Source: Alphaproteobacteria bacterium | GTDB lineage: Bacteria; Myxococcota_A; UBA796; UBA2385 | Assembly: GCA_020632755.1 (NCBI GenBank) | Contig: JACKEY010000004.1 | Span: 62,001-126,000, forward strand | Length of the DNA: 64,000 bases | Direction of reading: 5' to 3' | In this document: positions 25,066-32,286 of the stretch, one piece after another | Layout: each line of letters starts with the position of its first letter | Numbering within the stretch: the first letter of the stretch is position 1 | The notes under the pieces: generated by a model | The model's database searches: none | The model's input: the letters and a program-made list of their open reading frames with translations, nothing else | What the model was told of the DNA's origin: nothing | Program-made: the position numbers and the translations under genes

Positions 25066-25905
25066 TCAGATGCCGGCCTCGTAGCCTTGATCGGCCCAGC
25101 CCTCGTCCTGGGGGTCGATGTCGGTCTGCGTGGCCGTCAGGTCGAAGGCCTGGAAGCAGGAGCTGCTGACCGTCAGCACGCAGTCGTCTTCGTTGCAGTC
25201 GCTCGAGGTGCGCTGGTTGTCGGCCGGGACGACGTAGCCCAGGGCATCGAGCGCGGTCAGGTAGCTGCCGACCGGGATCTGGCCGCTCTCGCCCAGCCCG
25301 AGCTCCTCGGCCCACAGATCCGACTCCTCGTAGCCGACCTGGGCCAGGTCCTCCTTCGTCCAGCTGCCGGACAGCGACACGCGCGTGTCGTTGCGCTCGG
25401 CGTCGGTGCGCTGCTGGTCGTTGGGCATGCCGATCTGCACCCGGATCACCGAGCTCTGGGTGGTGTCCACGGCGTAGCGGTAGCCGGCCGGGTGGGTCTG
25501 CTCGGTGTGCTGGTCGACAGACTGTTCCCACGCGAAGGTGGGGTTGGCGGCATCGCCGCCTTCTTCCTGGGGCAGGGTCTCGCCGTCCAGGAACAGCAGC
25601 CAGGCGGCGCCGTCGCGGACGAAGCGGCCGAAGTGCACGCTCGGGCTGACCGTGCTCTCGGCGTCTTCCTCCCAGCCGCCGACGCCGGTGTCGCCGGGGT
25701 CCTCGTCGGCGGAGTCCTCGATGACGTCGCTCATGTTGTGCAGGACGCGGGTCTCGCAGGCATCGACGTCGTTGGCGGTGACCGCCACCTCGAAGCGCCA
25801 GACGCCGGAGAGATCGAAGGGCTCGGAGGACTTGCAGCCCAGCACGGCGAGGAGGAACAGCATGACGAGGGACCTGTCCGGGACAGAGGGGGTGCCTCGA
25901 CGCAT
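25066..25905 (-). CDS. Lipoprotein, unknown function
   Basis: 279 aa from ATG 25905 (MRRGTPSVPDRSLVMLFLLAVLGC-KSS); an internal ATG at 25863 would give a nine-residue signal (MLFLLAVLGC) and cannot be excluded. The lipobox is clear. The mature protein starts with a strand suggestive of a small-molecule-binding barrel (FDLSGVWRFEVAVTAND), has an acidic Glu/Asp loop (EDSADEDPGDTGVGGWEEDAES), and two pairs of C-terminal Cys (SDCNEDDC, SSSCF). No family recognised. It lies one base before the kinase GTG, so it is probably translated together with the kinase and exposed in the envelope. Confidence 0.65.
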   Translation of the reverse strand: MRRGTPSVPDRSLVMLFLLAVLGCKSSEPFDLSGVWRFEVAVTANDVDACETRVLHNMSDVIEDSADEDPGDTGVGGWEEDAESTVSPSVHFGRFVRDGAAWLLFLDGETLPQEEGGDAANPTFAWEQSVDQHTEQTHPAGYRYAVDTTQSSVIRVQIGMPNDQQRTDAERNDTRVSLSGSWTKEDLAQVGYEESDLWAEELGLGESGQIPVGSYLTALDALGYVVPADNQRTSSDCNEDDCVLTVSSSCFQAFDLTATQTDIDPQDEGWADQGYEAGI

Positions 25906-25910
25906 TCTAA

Positions 25911-27509
25911 TCAGCCCCCGCCCCGCGGGGGTCTGCGCGAGGCGACCTCGGCCCGTGCTGCCGCTGCAAGCTCCGGATCCGCCAGGACGCGGTCGCACAG
26001 GGCCCAGGCCCGCCGCACCACGGCGGATCCTCCTTCGTGGGACCCGTCGAGCAGGTCGATCAGCGCGGCGCCTGCGCCCTGCGCCCAGGGCTCGGCGGGC
26101 ACGCCCTCGGGGCGCTCGATGGGGGCCAGCCCGTCCAGCGCGCCGTCGGCGGCGGCCAGGGCGTCGTGCACCGCCTGCCGGCCCAGGGCGTGGGCGTGCA
26201 CGTCGCGGGCAGGGCCGTCGCCACGGCGCGCGCCGGCCAGGTGCCCCTCGACCGACAGGGCGCTGCCGGCCTGCTCCTGGAACCAGGCCCAGTCGGCGGC
26301 CGGCAGCACGCTCGGGCTGCGCGCATCGGCCGGGCCCCAGCGCATCGGACCCAGCATCCCGGACAGCACCCACGGGGCCAGCGTCAGGACGGCGAGCCAG
26401 CGCGCGCGGTCGGGCGACCCCACCGACGCCCCCGCGACGGTAGCGCAGATCAGGGCGACGACCAGGGGCGCGGCGTAGCGCAGCTCGGTCGGCACCGGGA
26501 TGACGCCAGGGGTCAGCCCCAGCGGGAAGGCGACCACCAGGTAGACCCCGACCCACGCAGCGCCCATCGCCAGCGCGGCCTGCACGCCGGGGTGCCGCCG
26601 CCCGCGGACCACGGCCACGCCCGCCGCGACGAGCATCGCGAGCGCCAGCCATTGGCCGGTACCGGGCTCGTTCCACCCCAGCAGGCCGGCCAGCTGCTGG
26701 GGCAGCACCAGGGCCTGCAGGTTGTGCCCGACCCGAGCCGCGGTCGGCCACAGCTCGCCGTCGGCGTAGATCGTGGCCGCCGGGCTCTCCCCCGTCCCCA
26801 GCGCCCGCACCAGCATGGGCGCGGCCCCGACCGCCAGCCCCGCGAGCAGCCGCAGCCAGCGGCGCGGATCCCGCTCCCGCAGCCCCCACCAGCCCACCAG
26901 GCCCAAGGCGCCGGGCAGGGCCGACCAGCCGATCCACAGGCCCAGGCCCAGCGCGAGACCCAGGGCCAGCACCCGTCCGGGCCGCCGCGGACCGATCGCC
27001 AGCACCCACGCCACCAGCAGCGCCAGGCTGGCCTCGTAGTGGTTGCCCCAGCCGATGAGCGACAGCTGCGCCCACGACAGCGGCGCGAAGACCAGCAGGA
27101 GCATCAGCGGCGCCGACAGCGCCTGCCCGTGGTCCCGGTCGGCCAGCCAGACCGCCAGGCCGGCCGCGATCACCGTCAGCAGCACCGGCACCAGCGTCCA
27201 GGTCGACAGCGTCGGCGGCAGCACCCCGAACAGCAGCGCCCCGATCCCCGCGTCCAGGGTGCAGCCGCCGCAGAAGGGCCGGTACTGCAGCGCCCACAGG
27301 GCTTCCCAGCCGTGGCCGCTCCCCCACAGGTGCCGCAGGTCCAGGGCGTGGGCCGCGTTGTACCGGGCCTCGGCGTCGACCACCAGCGTCGGCTGCCGGT
27401 ACAGCAGCGTCATGCGCTGCGCGCCGATGACCAGCGCGACCAGCGCGATCAGGACGGCCCGAGGGCCGGCGGTCGGACCTTCGACCCGCTGCGGATAGGG
27501 GGGAGACAT
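25911..27509 (-). CDS. Polytopic membrane protein, glycosyltransferase-39/ArnT-like topology
   Basis: 532 aa if it starts at the ATG at 27509; ATGs at 27518 and 27521 are alternatives, and all overlap or abut the divergent gene's ATG at 27508. About ten to twelve hydrophobic segments are visible, for example VLIALVALVIGAQRMTLLY, TLVPVLLTVIAAGLAVWLA, LVAWVLAIGPRRPGRVLALGL and LAMLVAAGVAVV. The first periplasmic loop contains acidic residues after the first helix (YRQPTLVVDAEARYNAAHAL), like dolichol- or polyprenyl-phosphate mannosyltransferase-type GT-C enzymes. The C-terminal ~150 residues are soluble. The GT-C assignment is inference from topology only. It is the first gene of the seven-gene operon. 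Confidence 0.62.
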   Translation of the reverse strand: MSPPYPQRVEGPTAGPRAVLIALVALVIGAQRMTLLYRQPTLVVDAEARYNAAHALDLRHLWGSGHGWEALWALQYRPFCGGCTLDAGIGALLFGVLPPTLSTWTLVPVLLTVIAAGLAVWLADRDHGQALSAPLMLLLVFAPLSWAQLSLIGWGNHYEASLALLVAWVLAIGPRRPGRVLALGLALGLGLWIGWSALPGALGLVGWWGLRERDPRRWLRLLAGLAVGAAPMLVRALGTGESPAATIYADGELWPTAARVGHNLQALVLPQQLAGLLGWNEPGTGQWLALAMLVAAGVAVVRGRRHPGVQAALAMGAAWVGVYLVVAFPLGLTPGVIPVPTELRYAAPLVVALICATVAGASVGSPDRARWLAVLTLAPWVLSGMLGPMRWGPADARSPSVLPAADWAWFQEQAGSALSVEGHLAGARRGDGPARDVHAHALGRQAVHDALAAADGALDGLAPIERPEGVPAEPWAQGAGAALIDLLDGSHEGGSAVVRRAWALCDRVLADPELAAAARAEVASRRPPRGGG

Positions 27510-28260
27510 GGCCCCCATCATCGCCCCACCGACGCTCATCCTGTCCACCCTGCTCGCCTGCTCGGGGGGCGGCGACGACTCCGGCGCCGTCGACACCGGC
27601 GGCGACGACCCCGCAGGCGTCGAGGTCCTGTCCCTGGACACCCGCGACGGCGTCACGCTCCAGGCCGACCTCTACGCCGGTGCCGGCGGTGCGCCGGCGG
27701 TGCTGCTGCTGCACATGAACCCCAGCGGGGGCTGGAGCCGGGTCGACTGGCCCGGCGACTTCCTGCAGCGCCTGGTCGACCAGGGCTTCTGGGTGCTGGC
27801 CCTCGATCGCCGCGGCGCGGGCGCCAGCGGCGGCGTGGCCGAAGACGCCTACCAGGGCGAGAAGGGGCGCTACGACGTCGAAGCCGCCGCGATCCTGCTC
27901 GACGGGCGCGGAGCCGGCGACCTGCTGGTCGTCGCGGCCAGCAACGGCACCACCAGCATGGTCGACTACGCGGTCTGGGCCGGCGGCGAAGGCCTGCCCG
28001 AGCCCGTCGGCCTGGGCTTCCTGACCGGCGGCTCCTACACCGAGAACCAGACGGCGATGGAGGACCTGCCCGCCGTGCCGGCCTTCTTCACCTACAGCAC
28101 GGCCGAGCGGGCCTGGTCGGTCGACCAGGAACCGCTGGATCCGGGCAGCTGGAGCTTCCGCGAGTACGAAGACGGCGCCCACGGCACCCACATGTTCGAG
28201 GCCGTCGACGACTTCGGCGCCGACATCGAAGCCGAGCTGCTCGCCATCACCGGCGGCTGA
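27508..28260 (+). CDS. Lipoprotein alpha/beta hydrolase
   Basis: 250 aa from ATG 27508, with GGGGGGAG just upstream. Short signal MAPIIAPPTLILSTLLAC-SGG with lipobox, then an acidic Gly/Asp linker (DDSGAVDTGGDD). The hydrolase core has the oxyanion segment LLLHMNPSGGW, the nucleophile elbow VAASNGTTS (Ser in A-S-N-G), and a His near the C-terminus (DGAHGTHMFE). The substrate is unknown. Anchored as a lipoprotein it would act in the periplasm or at the surface. Its start codon overlaps that of the divergent membrane protein gene. Confidence 0.75.
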   Translation: MAPIIAPPTLILSTLLACSGGGDDSGAVDTGGDDPAGVEVLSLDTRDGVTLQADLYAGAGGAPAVLLLHMNPSGGWSRVDWPGDFLQRLVDQGFWVLALDRRGAGASGGVAEDAYQGEKGRYDVEAAAILLDGRGAGDLLVVAASNGTTSMVDYAVWAGGEGLPEPVGLGFLTGGSYTENQTAMEDLPAVPAFFTYSTAERAWSVDQEPLDPGSWSFREYEDGAHGTHMFEAVDDFGADIEAELLAITGG

Positions 28261-28281
28261 GCCGCGGGGCCGAGACGCAGC

Positions 28282-28314
28282 GAGGGCGCCGCTCCCCGGG
28301 GGGAGGGCGCCCTC
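28282..28314. terminator. Bidirectional hairpin terminator between convergent genes
   Basis: A 9-bp perfect stem (GAGGGCGCC 28282-28290 / GGCGCCCTC 28306-28314) is extended inward by CTCCCC/GGGGAG, giving about 15 bp with one bulged base. It sits between the convergent hydrolase (stop 28260) and thioredoxin-like (stop 28334) genes and could serve both. Confidence 0.65.
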
Positions 28315-28333
28315 TGCGCGTCCGCGGGGACGA

Positions 28334-29077
28334 TCAGAGCCAGGACTTCAGCTGGTCCTTGTCCAGGCGGGCGGGGTGGCCGCGCCAGACGATCTTGCCG
28401 TCCTTGACCACGGCGGCGGCGGGGATGCCGCTGACGTTGAAGTACTCGGACAGATCGCCCTTCTCCTTGGCGATCGGGTAGGTCACCTTCTGCTCCTTGA
28501 GGAACTCGGTGACCTTCTCTTCGGTCGCGGACTTCGTGATCTTGGTCACGCCGACGACCTTCAGGCCGCTGCCCTTGAGCTCCTTCCAGGTGTTCTCGAT
28601 CTCGGGGACCTCACGGCGGCAGTGGGGGCACCAGACCTCCCAGAACACGACCAGGGTGGTGCCGGTGCCGTCGAGCTTGACGTCGTTCTGGCCCTGGAAC
28701 CACTTCTCCATCTCCCAGCTGGCCGGCGCGTCCTTGCCGATCACGTCGAGCTCGCCGCGGAGCTTGCGGGCCTTCTTGCTGGCGGTGGTGTTGGCGTACT
28801 TGCTGTCCAGCTCGGCCAGCTTGCCCTTGGCGGTGGTGAAGTCGCCTTCGCGCATGGCGGTGGCGAGGTCCTTGAGCACGGCGTCGGCGGCGGTCTCTTC
28901 GGCGCTGTCGGCGGCGGGGGCGCCACCGGGGCCGGTCGGGGCGGCGGCGGGGCGGGCCTCGAGCTCGGTGACCTTCTTCTCGAGGGCGTCGACGCGCTGG
29001 ACGAGCTGGTCGTGCTGGTCGGCGGTGGCGCAGCCGGCGAGGAGGGTGGCGACGAGGACGATGGGACGGATGGACAT
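28334..29077 (-). CDS. TlpA/thioredoxin-like lipoprotein
   Basis: 247 aa from ATG 29077, with AGGGAG about eight bases upstream. Signal MSIRPIVLVATLLAGC-ATA with lipobox. Residues ~20-50 form a coiled coil (HDQLVQRVDALEKKVTELEARP), an Ala/Gly/Pro linker follows, then a helical hairpin, then a thioredoxin-like domain with active site FWEVWCPHCRREVPEI and the cis-Pro region SGIPAAAVV. It is typical of TlpA/ResA-type periplasmic disulfide reductases, which reduce partner cysteines. The partner is unknown, but several Cys-rich lipoproteins are encoded next door. Confidence 0.85.
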   Translation of the reverse strand: MSIRPIVLVATLLAGCATADQHDQLVQRVDALEKKVTELEARPAAAPTGPGGAPAADSAEETAADAVLKDLATAMREGDFTTAKGKLAELDSKYANTTASKKARKLRGELDVIGKDAPASWEMEKWFQGQNDVKLDGTGTTLVVFWEVWCPHCRREVPEIENTWKELKGSGLKVVGVTKITKSATEEKVTEFLKEQKVTYPIAKEKGDLSEYFNVSGIPAAAVVKDGKIVWRGHPARLDKDQLKSWL

Positions 29078-29276
29078 GGGGCAGCTCCCTGTGCGGGTCG
29101 ATGTCGGGGGGGACCGCGGCACTGGGGAGCGCCGGGTGGACCGGAGCCACCTGGCGGACACGACGGGCCGCGCGCCGGAAGGAGTCCGGGATCCCCTCCC
29201 GCTTACCCGCCAACGACCCCCTCCCGCAACCTCGGGTGGCGTCCCGGACATGGAACACCGCGGCTAAGGTACCGCC

Positions 29277-30170
29277 GTGGTCCTCCTCCCCGCCTCGCCG
29301 CGCGCCGCCCTCGGCCCCTTCCTCCTCCTGCCCCTGCTCGGCCTGCTGGCGGGCTGCGCGCAGGACCAGGGCCTCTCCGAGATCCGCTTCGAGCGGGTCG
29401 CCACGGCCCTCGGCGACTTCGATCACAGCGGCGAGGTGCTGTCCCGGCTCGGCGTCAGCCAGGCCGAGTACGAGGGCTTCATCGTGGGCCCGGTCTGGGA
29501 CGACGAGCTCGACCCCGACAGCATGGCCGCCCGCACCGAGGACCTGTTCTTCGCGGTGTCCGACGACGGCGTCCAGGAGCTGTTCCTGCACGACGCGGTC
29601 TTCGTCGACAGCGGCACTCGCGGGCTCGGCGACCGGGTCTACAACGGGCTCGACCCCGACGACGCCCTGCTCGAGGACCCCCGGCTGGTCGACAACGTGC
29701 GCACCTATGTCGAAGCGGGCCACGCCCTGGTCGTGAGCGACTGGGCCTGGGAGCTGGTCGAGGCCGCCTGGCCCGACCAGGTGGCCTTCCTGGCCGAGTC
29801 CGACGGCCCCGACGCGGCCCAGGTCGGTATGTCCGAGGAGATCACCGCGCGCGTGCTCGACGCCGGGCTGACCGACGCGCTGGGCGGCGACACCACCCGG
29901 CTGGCCATGGACTACAGCGCCTGGACCGTGGTCGAGACCGTCGGCCCCGACGTCACCGTGCTGCTGGAAGGCGACGCCCTGGTGCGGCCCGATCCCGAGG
30001 CCCCCGAAGAAGCGCGGCTGGACCTGCCGCTCCTGCTGTCCTTCCCGGCCGGCAAGGGGGTGGTCGTGTTCAGCGCCTTCCACTGGCGGGCCCAGCGCGG
30101 GCCGGTCGCCGACGCGCTGCTGCAGGCGGCGCTGCCCGGGCTCGCGACGAACCCCGGGGAGGGCGCGTGA
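29277..30170 (+). CDS. Lipoprotein of the VWA/LTD surface operon, unknown function
   Basis: 297 aa from GTG 29277. Signal MVLLPASPRAALGPFLLLPLLGLLAGC-AQD with lipobox. The mature protein has a Rossmann-like or glutamine-amidotransferase-like pattern (VDNVRTYVEAGHALVVSDWAWELVEAAWPDQVAFL, LLLSFPAGKGVVVFSAFHWRAQRG), which resembles ThuA-like or GATase-fold proteins that end in a His-containing strand. This is only a fold suggestion. The stop overlaps the GTG of the VWA gene, so the four genes from here to 35039 form one coupled operon. Confidence 0.68.
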   Translation: MVLLPASPRAALGPFLLLPLLGLLAGCAQDQGLSEIRFERVATALGDFDHSGEVLSRLGVSQAEYEGFIVGPVWDDELDPDSMAARTEDLFFAVSDDGVQELFLHDAVFVDSGTRGLGDRVYNGLDPDDALLEDPRLVDNVRTYVEAGHALVVSDWAWELVEAAWPDQVAFLAESDGPDAAQVGMSEEITARVLDAGLTDALGGDTTRLAMDYSAWTVVETVGPDVTVLLEGDALVRPDPEAPEEARLDLPLLLSFPAGKGVVVFSAFHWRAQRGPVADALLQAALPGLATNPGEGA

Positions 30171-31753
30171 TCCCCCTGCTGCTGCTGCTGTCGTGCACCG
30201 ACTACGGCTACACCCAGCTGACCATGAAGGACAGCTTCCAGCAGGTCCGCCGCAACACGGTGGACATCCTGCTGGTCGTCGACGACAGCTGCTCGATGGT
30301 CGAAGAACAGGACAAGCTGGCGCGCAACTTCGACAGCTTCCTGTCGGCCTTCGAGGGCGCCGACGTGGACTGGCAGCTCGGCGTGGTCACGACCGACGTG
30401 GCCGACGGCGCGCACGCCGGCCGGCTGGTGGGGGGCGGCGACGAACTCGAGCTGCGCACCCCGGACGGTCGCCTGCTGGACCGGCTGGCCTGGACCCTGG
30501 ACTGGCCGGCGACCCCCGGCGCCAGCCTGCAGCTGTCGGCCGACGTGGACGATGCCACCGACGCCGACGACGTCGCACGCTGGTGCCTGTCGACCGGCGT
30601 CTACGGGGTCGAGGACCGCGGCAGCCCGGGCGCGGCCAACGCGGTCTGCGGGGCCGGCGGGCCGCCGCCGGACACGGGGGGAGGGGAGGACTCCGGGGGA
30701 GGGGAGGACTCCGGGGGAGGAGGGGACTCCGGGGGAGGAGGGGACTCGGGAGGAGGGGACTCGGGGACGGAGGAGGCGACCGTCGCCGTCGGAGACGTGC
30801 TGATCTCCGAGCTGATGGTCGACGGGGTCGACCAGGCCGATGCCCTGGGCGAGTGGGTCGAGCTGCGCAGCTTCCGCGACGTCGATCTCGACCTGTCGGG
30901 CTTCCTGCTGCGCGACGATGGCGGCCAGCAGGCGGTGCTGCCCGCCGGCGCCGTGCTGCCGGCGGGCGGCTTCCTGGTGGTCGGCCGCAGCGCGCTGCCC
31001 CACGTGGACGTCGTCGTGGACGAGGGGCTGCGGCTGGCCGACCCGGTCCGGCTCTTGACCCCCGACCAGCCCGACGTGGCCGAGTCCTTCGCCGAGCTCG
31101 TGGCGGTCGGCACCGGCGGCGCCGGCATCGAGATGGGGCTCGAGGCCGCGCGCCTCGCCCTCGCCGACGAGGTCGTGGCCGCCGACAACGGGCTGCTGCG
31201 CGACGACGCCAACCTGTCGCTCATCTTCCTGACCGACGAGGACGACCAGAGCGCCGACGCCACCCAGACCTACCTGCGGGACCTGGGCGCGCTCAAGGGC
31301 GACGCCGCCTTCCGCACCCCGGGCGTGTTCACGGTCTCCGCGGTCGCGGGCGTCGCCGCGCCGGCCTACGACGGCGCCCTGTCCTGCGAGTCCGACGACG
31401 GCGCCGCCGAGTACGCGGCCCGCTACGTCGAGCTGGCCGCCACCACGGCCGGCGCCGCCGAGAGCATCTGCGACGCCGACTTCTCGCCCATCGCCTACGA
31501 GCTCGGGCTGACGGCCAGCGGCCTGTCCACCACCTTCGTGCTGTCCCAGCCGGCCGCCAGCGAGACCGTGACCGTGAAGCTCTATGCCGACCAGGCCGAG
31601 GACAGCCTCATCGCCGAGCTGCAGCGGGACGTGGACTACCGGTTCGACGAGCCCGCCAACGCGGTCGTGTTCGACCCCGGCCAGGCCCCGCCGAGCGAGA
31701 GCTGGGTGGTGGTCGAGTACGAGCTGCTGGCCACCGGGCAGGAAGCGCCGTGA
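30167..31753 (+). CDS. VWA-domain lipoprotein with a permuted lamin-tail (LTD) insert
   Basis: 528 aa from GTG 30167 (GTGA overlap; GGGGAGGG upstream). Signal MIPLLLLLSC has no basic residue. The VWA starts at ~30 with MIDAS D39-x-S41-x-S43 (LLVVDDSCSM), is interrupted after AGRL (residue 87), and resumes at ADPVRLLTPD (291) with FAELVAVGTGGAG. The insert reads as two LTD halves in reversed order: a C-terminal half (88-159, GGDELELRTPDG ... RGSPGAAN), a Gly/Glu/Asp/Ser repeat linker (~165-200), and an N-terminal half (209-290, VLISELM ... LDLSGFLLRDDGG). VWA-LTD proteins are likely adhesive or ligand-binding. The remaining residues continue the VWA and end in a beta-rich segment. Confidence 0.85.
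   Translation: MIPLLLLLSCTDYGYTQLTMKDSFQQVRRNTVDILLVVDDSCSMVEEQDKLARNFDSFLSAFEGADVDWQLGVVTTDVADGAHAGRLVGGGDELELRTPDGRLLDRLAWTLDWPATPGASLQLSADVDDATDADDVARWCLSTGVYGVEDRGSPGAANAVCGAGGPPPDTGGGEDSGGGEDSGGGGDSGGGGDSGGGDSGTEEATVAVGDVLISELMVDGVDQADALGEWVELRSFRDVDLDLSGFLLRDDGGQQAVLPAGAVLPAGGFLVVGRSALPHVDVVVDEGLRLADPVRLLTPDQPDVAESFAELVAVGTGGAGIEMGLEAARLALADEVVAADNGLLRDDANLSLIFLTDEDDQSADATQTYLRDLGALKGDAAFRTPGVFTVSAVAGVAAPAYDGALSCESDDGAAEYAARYVELAATTAGAAESICDADFSPIAYELGLTASGLSTTFVLSQPAASETVTVKLYADQAEDSLIAELQRDVDYRFDEPANAVVFDPGQAPPSESWVVVEYELLATGQEAP
30659..30766 (+). repeat. Gly-Glu-Asp-Ser coding repeat in the VWA/LTD gene
   Basis: Purine-rich copies of GGGGGAGGGGAGGACTCC with 15- to 18-base units encode GGGEDS, GGGGDS and GGGDS. 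The tract joins the end of the LTD C-terminal half to the start of the LTD N-terminal half, and it stays in frame. Confidence 0.85.
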
Positions 31754-32286
31754 TCGCCTGGTTGATGCTGGTGCTGGCCTGCGGGAGCCCGACCGAGTGC
31801 GACGAGGCCACCCCCTGCGGCTTCGGCGCGGTCTGCGTCGAGGGCGGCTGCGTGCAGGCGACCTGCGCGACCAGCGCGCAGTGCCCGATGGAGTCCCACT
31901 GCGACGGCGGGGCCTGCGCCGCGGGCTGCGGGGACGACCTGGACTGCTTCCCCGGGGACGCCTGCCAGCCCGACGGCAGCTGTGCTTCGGCCGAGTGCGA
32001 GGACGGCCGCGTGGACTGCGCCTTCGGCGAGTTCTGCGACACCGACCGCGGCGACTGCGTCGACGCCGGCGATCCCTACTGCGCCCAGTGCCGCAGCGAC
32101 GCCGACTGCGGGGACGGCAACCTCTGCTACGGCTGGGGCGACAACGGCGACTGGTGTGCCGTGGCCTGCCACAGCGAGCAGGACTGCCCCGCCGGCTACT
32201 CCTGCTCGGTGCTGGGCGACGGGGCCGGCAATCCGATCGGCAGCTACTGCATCACCTGGTGCTGGCTCTACGCGGAGGACCCGTGA
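31750..32286 (+). CDS. Cys-rich lipoprotein (disulfide-knot type)
   Basis: 178 aa from GTG 31750 (GTGA overlap; AGGAAG upstream). Very short signal MIAWLMLVLAC. The mature chain has more than twenty Cys in repeated C-x5-C/C-x2-C spacings (CDEATPCGFGAVCVEGGC, ATSAQCPMESHCDGGAC, DDLDCFPGDACQPDGSC). These resemble Dickkopf-like or EGF-like cysteine-rich repeats common in Myxococcota surface proteins. It probably needs oxidative folding in the periplasm. Between the VWA/LTD protein and the large adhesin-like lipoprotein it is likely part of a surface complex (inference). Confidence 0.8.
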   Translation: MIAWLMLVLACGSPTECDEATPCGFGAVCVEGGCVQATCATSAQCPMESHCDGGACAAGCGDDLDCFPGDACQPDGSCASAECEDGRVDCAFGEFCDTDRGDCVDAGDPYCAQCRSDADCGDGNLCYGWGDNGDWCAVACHSEQDCPAGYSCSVLGDGAGNPIGSYCITWCWLYAEDP

